Below the pieces are notes generated by a model. That model saw nothing but the letters and a program-made list of their open reading frames with translations, was not told where the DNA came from and did no database searches. A program made the translations under genes and the position numbers. Below, piece by piece: positions 9,577 through 15,188 of a DNA stretch of 15,188 nt. Within the stretch, counting starts at the first letter, position 1; every line of letters begins with the position of its first letter. Origin of the DNA: OFTM382 sp964352615 (GTDB taxonomy: Bacteria; Planctomycetota; Phycisphaerae; Phycisphaerales; UBA1924); assembly GCA_964352615.1 (NCBI GenBank), contig CAYGSG010000074.1, forward strand, positions 1-15,188. Reading direction: 5' to 3'.

Positions 9577-9615
9577 CAGCCCTTGTGCCACTATTGAGAC
9601 TGGCGCAGCGGGCTG
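9577..9615. other. long imperfect stem-loop in the divergent upstream region
   Basis: CAGCCC (9577-9582) pairs with GGGCTG (9610-9615), and inside it TGTGCCA (9584-9590) pairs with TGGCGCA (9601-9607) with one G-T wobble on the plus-strand RNA. It lies just upstream of the pseudopilin start and 134 bp before the plus-strand gene at 9749. A leader structure or an operator is possible; function is not shown. Confidence 0.35.
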
Positions 9616-9748
9616 GGCGATGAACGGAACTCCCACCTTACAAGTAGCGAGGGGTTGGATCAAGCATGACAGGCAGTCCCGAGAATGCCCAGCTATTTGA
9701 TGGTGGCCGCAAGAGGCACGCGGTAGACTGCAAATCGAGGAGACCGCA

Positions 9749-10678
9749 ATGCAGATTCAAATGAAGTCGGCTGTCGTGATGGGTATGGCACTGCTTGTCG
9801 CGGGAGCACCGGCCGCCACGGCCCAAGTGATCCCGGTTGCCAACCCGAGCTTTGAACTCGATCCAGCGGACCCAGGCTGCTTTGCGATCGATTTCGTGCC
9901 CGTCGGCTGGTCGCTCTATGACCCGCACGGCATCGCGGCGATGGGCAACTTCTTTGGCGTGCTGAACCCAGGCCCGACGACGTATTTTTTGCCCGGGCAG
10001 GTACCCGATGGCGAGCAGGTCGCGCTGCTGTTCTTTACGGGCAGCATCGGGCAAGGTGAACTGGGCATCAGCCAACTGCTGGGCGTAGACCTACAGGCCG
10101 ATCGGCTCTACCGGCTCACCGTCGGCGTGGGCAACATCGCCTCGGGTGCGAGTCCCGTACCGCCTTGCTCCAACGGCGACTTTTTCGACCTCGACGGCTT
10201 TCCGGGATATGCCGTGCAACTCCTCGCGGGCGGAACCGTGATCGCACAAGACAACAACGCGCTCCTTGGTTCGATTCCAGAAGCTGAGTTCAGGACAAGC
10301 GTCGTCGAAGTCGAGATCGCAAGCGGCCACCCGCAGCTCGGCGGTGAACTTGAGATTCGTCTGATCAATCTGAATGAGAACGATCCGACGGTGGCATCGC
10401 CCGGCATCGAAGTTGATTTTGATGCTGTGCAACTCGAAGCGATCGTGATCGCCTGCCCAGGCGACATCGCCGACGACTTCGGCACGATTGGTGCTGACGG
10501 CATGGTAAGCTTCGGCGACTTCCTTGCGATGCTCGGGCTGATCGGACCTTGTCCCGGCATGACGCCCGGCTGCACGGGCGATATTGCCGACGACTTTGGC
10601 ACGCTCAACGGCGGAGACGGCATGGTCAGCTTCGGGGATTTCCTCGCGCTGCTCGGGCTGATCGGGCCGTGCCCGTAG
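9749..10678 (+). CDS. secreted protein with twin C-terminal GC-type dockerin-like modules
   Basis: A 309-residue exported protein. The Sec signal peptide is residues 1 to about 25 (hydrophobic VVMGMALLVAGAPAA, cleavage near ATA/QV). The main domain (about 28-230) begins IPVANPSFELDP and has GWSLYDP, a pattern seen in secreted beta-sandwich proteins that often resemble carbohydrate-binding or PEP-CTERM-associated domains; I cannot name the family with confidence. Two dockerin-like modules follow, 236-269 and 275-309, each starting C-x-GDIADDFGT and ending GLIGPCP, with Asp-rich calcium-loop-like spacing. The ATG is preceded by GAGGAG (9738-9743). It is the first of four consecutive plus-strand secreted genes. 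The modules suggest attachment to a partner or to the cell surface; the main-domain role is unknown. Confidence 0.85.
   Translation: MQIQMKSAVVMGMALLVAGAPAATAQVIPVANPSFELDPADPGCFAIDFVPVGWSLYDPHGIAAMGNFFGVLNPGPTTYFLPGQVPDGEQVALLFFTGSIGQGELGISQLLGVDLQADRLYRLTVGVGNIASGASPVPPCSNGDFFDLDGFPGYAVQLLAGGTVIAQDNNALLGSIPEAEFRTSVVEVEIASGHPQLGGELEIRLINLNENDPTVASPGIEVDFDAVQLEAIVIACPGDIADDFGTIGADGMVSFGDFLAMLGLIGPCPGMTPGCTGDIADDFGTLNGGDGMVSFGDFLALLGLIGPCP
10454..10675 (+). repeat. tandem dockerin-like module pair, F/M subtype
   Basis: Two coding modules, 10454-10555 and 10571-10675, are separated by a 5-codon linker (GMTPG). Both have DDFGT and DGMVSFGDFL; the first has a GADG loop and the second a longer NGGDG loop. 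Each is bracketed by one Cys at either end. Confidence 0.85.
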
Positions 10679-10727
10679 GTGGTGGTCAGCCACGGGTATT
10701 CCCTCGTCTCTGCGATTGAGTCATGCG

Positions 10728-10803
10728 CAAGCGGAAAACCGCTTGGCAAAAACGCATTCGGCGATTACGCTCGGTTTGAGCCAACCCGGCCGCTGGAGCC
10801 GGG
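10728..10803 (+). other. two hairpins in the leader between secreted-protein genes
   Basis: CAAGCGG/CCGCTTG (10728-10734 and 10739-10745) is a perfect 7-bp stem with an AAAA loop. CCCGGC/GCCGGG (10785-10790 and 10798-10803) follows with a 7-nt loop. Neither has a T-tract, so they are not convincing terminators; the second is 40 bp before the next ATG. Confidence 0.4.
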
Positions 10804-10843
10804 CTGTTCACCAAAAACCGACTCGAGCACTGGAGACCAAGAG

Positions 10844-11659
10844 ATGAACCGAACCGAATTGTCGACAGCTTTGGGCGCTTTGATTCTTGTGGCCGGATCG
10901 GCCATGGCGCAGGTCGATATCACGCCCCCGACGGTGGGAGGTGCGATCGAAGACAACCCAAGGAACGGCGTTCCTGACACGATCGCTGTGTTTGGACAGA
11001 GTTTCTCGGGGTTGCTGCGTGAGCAAAGTTCCCGCGAGAATAGGGCCGTTCAGGAGTACGACGTTTCTCAGTTTGCGGGTCAGACCGTGAACAGTGCGAC
11101 GATCAGCGGCCGCGTGAACGTGAACAACGGCGCTGACAACGGCGTGCGTTCATTCCAGTTCGGCATTTACGCAGGCGACGGCGTCGCGGACCTTACCGAC
11201 TGGGACCCAGGGGCGACGGTCGTTGGAACGGGCAGCTACGCGCCGCCGACGGATTCGTTCTTTGACTTCAGCTTCGATGTGACAGCCGAGGTGGCCGCGA
11301 TCATCGGCAACGGCGGGGATTGGGTGGGTTTGTGGGTCGATCCTACCAGCGATCCAAGCTTCCCGAACATTCTCAATGCGTCCGAGGACGTAGCCGTGCT
11401 CACGATCGATGCGTCCACCAGCGGCGGGTGCCTTGGCGACATTGCCGACGACAACGGCACGCTCGGTGCATCAGACGGCCAGGTCAGCTTCGGCGACTTC
11501 CTGGCTTCGCTTGGTCTTCTCGGCCCTTGTGGTCCTGCAACGGGTAACCCGGATTGCACCGGCGACAACGCCGACGACAACGGCACGCCCGGCGGCGACG
11601 GTCAGGTCAGCTTCGGCGACTTCCTGTTCCTCCTCGGCGTTCTCGGCCCCTGCCCATAA
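10844..11659 (+). CDS. secreted DNRLRE-like protein with twin GC-type dockerin-like modules
   Basis: The ATG at 10844 begins a clear signal peptide (MNRTELSTALGALILVAGSAMA/QVD) and has GGAG 8 nt upstream, so the open frame before it (from 10679) is not used. The 271-residue product has one domain (about 25-190) with strand-rich text such as ENRAVQEYDVSQFAGQTVNSATISGRV, resembling DNRLRE/PEP-CTERM-type surface domains. Two dockerin-like modules follow, 196-229 and 238-271, of the DDNGT...DGQVSFGDFL subtype ending LLGPCG and VLGPCP. The first Asp-loop of module 2 reads GDNADDNGT, not GDIADD. The fold assignment of the main domain is tentative; secretion and the modules are clear. It lies between two other genes carrying the same kind of module. 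Confidence 0.85.
   Translation: MNRTELSTALGALILVAGSAMAQVDITPPTVGGAIEDNPRNGVPDTIAVFGQSFSGLLREQSSRENRAVQEYDVSQFAGQTVNSATISGRVNVNNGADNGVRSFQFGIYAGDGVADLTDWDPGATVVGTGSYAPPTDSFFDFSFDVTAEVAAIIGNGGDWVGLWVDPTSDPSFPNILNASEDVAVLTIDASTSGGCLGDIADDNGTLGASDGQVSFGDFLASLGLLGPCGPATGNPDCTGDNADDNGTPGGDGQVSFGDFLFLLGVLGPCP
11429..11656 (+). repeat. tandem dockerin-like module pair, N/Q subtype
   Basis: Modules 11429-11530 and 11555-11656 are joined by an 8-codon linker (GPATGNPD). Both have DDNGT and DGQVSFGDFL where the flanking genes have DDFGT and DGMVSFGDFL. Confidence 0.85.
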
Positions 11660-11688
11660 GCCGCGCACAGGTGCCACAGTCTCCTTTT

Positions 11689-11716
11689 CCCCCGGGGTTT
11701 CCTTTGATTCCGGGGG
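11689..11716 (+). terminator. possible terminator hairpin
   Basis: CCCCCGG (11689-11695) pairs with CCGGGGG (11710-11716) over a 14-nt loop, 29 bp after the stop of the preceding gene. The downstream tail CATGTTCTTG is only weakly T-rich. A leader structure for the following protease gene is the alternative. Confidence 0.35.
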
Positions 11717-11839
11717 CATGTTCTTGCACGCAGAGAATCCACTCAGGTGCATCCTCCGCGCCCTTGATTGCGTATCGGCCGGCTCGGGGGCCGGTCGGTC
11801 TCCTCCTCGGACCTCAGAGAAATGACCATCGGAGCACCC

Positions 11840-13582
11840 ATGCGGACCCAAAGCAGTTGTCTCGTCGTCGCGGCCACCCTGTTCGGAATCGCTGGAACGG
11901 CGATCGGAACGCCGGACGTGTTCGTGCCGCAGATCGATGCTTCGATGCCCCCAAGCGGGGAGACGGTTATCCGTGCCAGGCCGATCAGTCCCGATGCCAG
12001 TGTCCTGCGCACGATGGCTCAGGGCGATGCTGTCACGCTCAACCTGTTCGCCGACCTTTCGCCGGATGCTCGCATTGAGCGAGTCGACCGCAACAGCGAG
12101 GACTCGTTCACTTGGTCGGGCACGCTGCTCGATGCGAAGGGCTCGGCCAGCGAAGGCCGATTCGTGCTCTCTTACGAGCAGGGTACGGTGATGGGCGCGG
12201 TTTGGACGCAAGCCGGCGAGACCTTTGAAGTGCGCAGCGACCAGTTCGGCAGGCTCTGGGCCGTCGAACTCGAAACGAAAGCGTTCCCGCCTTGTGAGAC
12301 CGGTGCCGAGCACGAAGTGCATGCGGGTGACGATGTTGACCCGGCGCTGCTCGCGGGCACGCCGTGCCCCGACGACGGCTCGATCATCGATGTGCTCGTT
12401 GTCTACACGCCCGCCGCTCGCAACGCGATGGGCGGCACCAACGCAGCCATTGCCACGGCCAACGCCGCCATTGCAGCAACCAACACGGCGTACACCGCAA
12501 GCCTCGTCAACTCGCAGGTCCGACTCGTCTACGTTGGCGAGATCGCGTACAACGAGGGCAGTGGTTTCAGTCAGGACCTCGGTCGGCTCCGTGATACTAA
12601 CGATGGATTCATGGACGAGGTCCACCAGCTCCGCGACCAGCACAAGGCGGACATGGTCGCCCTGCTCAACGACAACTCCGGCGCTTGCGGCATCGGCTAC
12701 CTCATGACGAACCTGTCCAACGGCTTCGCATCGAACGCGTTCAGCGTCACCGATTGGTCGTGTGCGGTCGGCAACCTGACCTTCACGCATGAGCTTGGTC
12801 ACAACCAGGGATGCGCGCACGACCACGACAACGCTGGTAATGCGGTCTTTTCGTACTCGTATGGCCACCGCTGGAACTCGACCAACGGCAACCAATACCG
12901 CTCGGTCATGTCGTATTCGCCGGGTTCGCGCGTGCCGCGCATGTCCAACCCCAACGTGCTCTACATCGGCGCGCCCACCGGCGTGCCATCGGGTCAGCCT
13001 CGCCCGGCCGAGAACGCCCGATCGATCAACAACGCGGCGCAGGTCATCGCCGGCTGGCGACAGAGCGGCGAACTCGTCGGCCCCATGATTACCGATCAGC
13101 CGATGGACCTCGAACTCGATGAGGGCAACACCGCGATCTTCCAGGTTGAGGCGATGGGGACAGATCCTCTGGCCTACCAGTGGTTCCGCAACGGCCAGCC
13201 GATGACGGACGGTGGGCGTATCGCCGGAACAGCCAACGATCAACTCGTGATCTTGTCTGTGGAGCCCGGCGACGCAGCCAACTACAGCGTTCGGGTTACC
13301 AACGATTGCGACATGACCGACTCGGTGGCTGCAAGCCTCACGGTCAACGAAGTGTCATGCCTGGGCGACATCGCCGACGATTTCGGCACGCTCAACAGCG
13401 TTGACGGCATGGTCAGCTTCGGCGACTTCCTCGCTCTGCTCGGCCTCATCGGACCATGCCCGGGCGCAACCCCCGGCTGCACGGGCGACATCGCCGACGA
13501 CTTTGGCACGCTCGGCGCAGACGGCATGGTGAGCTTCGGCGACTTCCTGGCCCTGCTCGGCCTCATCGGTCCATGCCCCTAA
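11840..13582 (+). CDS. secreted metzincin (reprolysin-like, M12-type) zinc protease with Ig-like domain and twin dockerin-like modules
   Basis: A 580-residue exported protease. The signal peptide is about 1-24 (MRTQSSCLVVAATLFGIAG). A pro-domain-like region (about 45-160, with FTWSGTLLD) precedes the catalytic domain (about 183-408), which opens IDVLVVYTPAAR. The zinc site is HELGHNQGCAHD, with His317, His321 and His327 as ligands, Glu318 as general base and Asp328 after the third His as in reprolysins; the Met-turn is SVMSY with Met357. An Ig-like domain follows (about 415-503, with AYQWFRNGQPM and DAANYSVRVTN), then dockerin-like modules at 507-541 and 547-580. I chose ATG 11840 because GGAG lies 5 nt upstream; ATG 11822 is in frame and possible. 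It would cleave extracellular proteins; the substrate is unknown. Confidence 0.93.
   Translation: MRTQSSCLVVAATLFGIAGTAIGTPDVFVPQIDASMPPSGETVIRARPISPDASVLRTMAQGDAVTLNLFADLSPDARIERVDRNSEDSFTWSGTLLDAKGSASEGRFVLSYEQGTVMGAVWTQAGETFEVRSDQFGRLWAVELETKAFPPCETGAEHEVHAGDDVDPALLAGTPCPDDGSIIDVLVVYTPAARNAMGGTNAAIATANAAIAATNTAYTASLVNSQVRLVYVGEIAYNEGSGFSQDLGRLRDTNDGFMDEVHQLRDQHKADMVALLNDNSGACGIGYLMTNLSNGFASNAFSVTDWSCAVGNLTFTHELGHNQGCAHDHDNAGNAVFSYSYGHRWNSTNGNQYRSVMSYSPGSRVPRMSNPNVLYIGAPTGVPSGQPRPAENARSINNAAQVIAGWRQSGELVGPMITDQPMDLELDEGNTAIFQVEAMGTDPLAYQWFRNGQPMTDGGRIAGTANDQLVILSVEPGDAANYSVRVTNDCDMTDSVAASLTVNEVSCLGDIADDFGTLNSVDGMVSFGDFLALLGLIGPCPGATPGCTGDIADDFGTLGADGMVSFGDFLALLGLIGPCP
13358..13579 (+). repeat. 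tandem dockerin-like module pair, F/M subtype
   Basis: Modules 13358-13462 and 13478-13579 are joined by a 5-codon linker (GATPG). The first has the longer NSVDG loop and the second the GADG loop, the reverse of the order in the gene at 9749. The two copies differ by many synonymous changes. Confidence 0.85.
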
Positions 13583-13612
13583 TCGCTGGCGACAACGACC
13601 GATAATCCTTCA

Positions 13613-13627
13613 GCTCGCCGCGCGAGC
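13613..13627 (+). terminator. possible terminator hairpin after the protease gene
   Basis: GCTCGC (13613-13618) and GCGAGC (13622-13627) form a perfect 6-bp stem over a 3-nt loop, 31 bp after the protease stop, within two copies of CGACCGAT. The tail has no real T-tract. Confidence 0.3.
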
Positions 13628-13732
13628 GACCGATTGTGCTCCGAATTGCGGACCTCCGAGTCGGTGATTTTGTGCGGGTTGTGTAAATCTGGGCTTGAAG
13701 CCCCACTCTGCTTCGGTTACAACATCTCGGTC

Positions 13733-13763
13733 GCGGAATCATCTTCAAATCGAGAGATTCCGC
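13733..13763 (+). other. inverted repeat in the leader of the last gene
   Basis: GCGGAATC (13733-13740) and GATTCCGC (13756-13763) are perfect 8-bp arms around a 15-nt AT-richer loop, 107 bp before the ATG at 13871. It could be an operator dyad or an RNA stem. The rest of the 288-bp gap holds a small stem at 13691-13703 and no gene that I can see. Confidence 0.4.
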
Positions 13764-13870
13764 TGCGCAGATGATGGTCGCTTGGCCCCGGCTGGTGTCA
13801 GTCGAAGCGAGCGGCCCACACCGACCTGTGCCGGCCTAGACGCTGGCACGAGGGAACAGAGAGGTTTCAC

Positions 13871-15188
13871 ATGAACTCGATGCGTTCACTGACTGCTATT
13901 GCGTTGCTCGCTGGCTTTGCGAGCTTTGCCACCGGCCAGGTCTGCCCTCCCGGCGCAACCATTGAAGGCGAGGAAGACTGCGGCCTTCCCGACGACACCA
14001 CCAACGGCGGCTGCAACTCCGTTGTTCCTGTCTTTGGTTCGATCTCCGACGGCGAGACCATCTGCGGCACGTCCGCGTTCGACGACCTGCTGGGGTCGCG
14101 TGACACCGACTGGTTCGAGTTCGTGCTCACCGAGACTTCCGAAGTCACGCTGACGACTTACACCGAGTTCGATGCTCTGGTCGGCTTTGTCGAGAGCGAC
14201 GGCAACCCCGGCTGCGGCGGCGTCACCGGCTTCATCTCCCCGGCGAGCTTCCCTTTGGGCTTTGATGCACCGACCGATACGGTCGCCATCCTGCCCGCTG
14301 GCACCTACTACATCTTTGTCGCCCCGACCTTTGACTTCCCGGTGGCTTGCGGCACGCCGTACACCGCCACTCTGAACGTGGAGCCGTTCGTCGCGACCCC
14401 ACCCACCGAGTTCATTGACTTGGGCGAGATCGGTCTCACCTGCCCGGCGATTGATCTGAACCTCTGTGCCTCGGACTTCGACACCGAACTGGGTGTCTGG
14501 GACAACGATGGCAATCTGGTGGCCAGCAACGACGACTTCTGCGGCCTGCAGAGCGGTCTGGTCCTCGGTCTGGCCGAGGGCACGTACTGGGCGAGCGTTT
14601 CGGGTTTCAACACCGATTTCAGCAACTTCTGGCTGGCGACCCCCACTGGCAGCGCGCCAGGCAACTACGCCGGCAGCTTCGGCTCGGCGGCAGTCTCTGG
14701 TTTCAGCGACGTTGACGCCGTGCAGTTCTACCGCTTCGAGGTCGGCGCGGGCACGGCTGTGGCGCCTTCCGCTACCGATCTGGGCGATATCGCCACCGAT
14801 GCCGACACGTTCAGCATCGACACCTTCGGCAGCGACTTCGACACCGAACTCGGCCTGTGGGATTCCGAGGGCTTCTTGCTCGCCGATAACGATGACGCGG
14901 GCGGCGGCCTCCAGAGCGAACTCGCTGGCCTGATGCTCGCCGAGGGCACCTACTACATGTCCATCTCCGGCTTCAACACCACTTTCAGCGGTTGCTTCGG
15001 TGCGAGCACCTCGTCGACCGCTGTGGGCACGGTCATTGGTCTCGCCAACGCCACGACCATCGGCCCGGTGGCGATCGCTCCGGGTGAGATTCAGTTCTAC
15101 TCCTTCAACGTGACCGGCGACGGCGGCGGCTCTTGCCCCGGCGACATCGCCGACGACAACGGCACGCCCGGTGCCGACGGCCAGGTCA
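13871..15188 (+). CDS. secreted protein with PPC-like repeats and a dockerin-like module, 3'-truncated by window edge
   Basis: The frame runs 439 codons from an ATG with GAGAGG shortly upstream and is still open at the window end. A signal peptide (MNSMRSLTAIALLAGFASFATG/QV) leads into a Cys-rich domain (about 25-171), with GSRDTDWFEFVLTETSEVTL and LPAGTYYIFVAP, typical of pre-peptidase C-terminal (PPC)-like beta-sandwich domains in planctomycetes. Two further units repeat each other: SDFDTELGVWD...GTYWASVSGFNTDF (201-250) and SDFDTELGLWD...GTYYMSISGFNTTF (321-371), exactly 120 residues apart. The visible end (422-439, CPGDIADDNGTPGADGQV) is the start of an N/Q-subtype dockerin-like module. 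A second module probably follows outside. No catalytic motif is visible; a binding or structural surface role is inferred. Confidence 0.9.
   Translation, partial: MNSMRSLTAIALLAGFASFATGQVCPPGATIEGEEDCGLPDDTTNGGCNSVVPVFGSISDGETICGTSAFDDLLGSRDTDWFEFVLTETSEVTLTTYTEFDALVGFVESDGNPGCGGVTGFISPASFPLGFDAPTDTVAILPAGTYYIFVAPTFDFPVACGTPYTATLNVEPFVATPPTEFIDLGEIGLTCPAIDLNLCASDFDTELGVWDNDGNLVASNDDFCGLQSGLVLGLAEGTYWASVSGFNTDFSNFWLATPTGSAPGNYAGSFGSAAVSGFSDVDAVQFYRFEVGAGTAVAPSATDLGDIATDADTFSIDTFGSDFDTELGLWDSEGFLLADNDDAGGGLQSELAGLMLAEGTYYMSISGFNTTFSGCFGASTSSTAVGTVIGLANATTIGPVAIAPGEIQFYSFNVTGDGGGSCPGDIADDNGTPGADGQV
15134..15188 (+). repeat. start of a dockerin-like module, N/Q subtype, cut by window edge
   Basis: The coding text begins with the Cys codon at 15134 and reads CPGDIADDNGTPGADGQV before the window ends. 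It matches the subtype of the gene at 10844. Confidence 0.8.

Noticed and set aside
9620..9670. Minus-strand TTGATC and TAAGGT spaced by 17 bp as a pseudopilin promoter
   Set aside because: Spacing is right but both hexamers are poor matches; it is expected by chance in a region this size.
10679..10843. N-terminal extension of the second dockerin-type protein in the same frame
   Set aside because: The signal peptide begins at the ATG at 10844 with a good ribosome-binding site; the upstream residues are not protein-like and contain the leader hairpins.
11471..13243. A very long minus-strand open frame (590 codons) antisense to the metalloprotease
   Set aside because: It mirrors a high-GC plus-strand gene with clear zinc site, Ig-like domain and signal peptide; its own translation is low-complexity Arg/Val/Ala text with no motif.
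13583..13870. tRNA or other structured RNA gene in the gap
   Set aside because: No T-loop consensus or cloverleaf pairing was found; only isolated short stems are present.

Overview
The window looks like high-GC chromosomal DNA from a planctomycete, most likely of the class Phycisphaerae. The main clue is a set of secreted proteins ending in tandem modules of the form C-x-GDIADDxGT...DGxVSFGDFL...GPCP, which I recognise as the dockerin-like C-terminal signature common in Phycisphaerae (the 'GC-type dockerin' proteins of NCBI naming). An H-X9-DG pseudopilin and an intergenic mosaic of small palindromes, both frequent in Planctomycetota, agree with this. The assignment is from pattern recognition only; no search was run.

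Layout. Positions 3-824 hold the 3' part of an LpxR-type outer-membrane lipid A 3'-O-deacylase gene, followed by a cytosolic cyclophilin (914-1408). Converging on it is a tight minus-strand operon read from 4422 down to 1451: a stand-alone Nfu N-terminal domain protein, the [4Fe-4S] adenine glycosylase MutY, a family 2 glycosyltransferase and a VIT1/CCC1 iron/manganese transporter. Neighbouring genes overlap or lie within 35 bp. Diverging from it on the plus strand are cdaA (diadenylate cyclase, with an altered DGA motif) and its YbbR-domain partner cdaR, which overlap by 4 bp. An apparently isolated atpA (6613-8202) follows, with a hairpin terminator.

A 461-bp gene-free stretch (8203-8663) carries the terminator, a purine-rich CAGAG-type repeat remnant and a cluster of REP-like hairpins. 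After it comes the accessory, secretory half. A minus-strand pseudopilin (8664-9557) diverges from four consecutive plus-strand exported proteins (from 9749 to the window end). Three carry twin dockerin-like modules; the fourth is cut by the window edge inside its first module. They are a protein with a PxPSFE/GW-type N-terminal region, a DNRLRE-like protein, a metzincin zinc protease with an Ig-like domain, and a protein with pre-peptidase C-terminal (PPC)-like repeats.

How the genes fit together. The left half is housekeeping: iron/Fe-S handling with DNA repair, c-di-AMP signalling and ATP synthesis. The right half is a set of unrelated extracellular domains that share one C-terminal module, which suggests a common surface-display or assembly mechanism whose receptor is not in this window. 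That cluster and the changed c-di-AMP cyclase motif are the two most interesting items.
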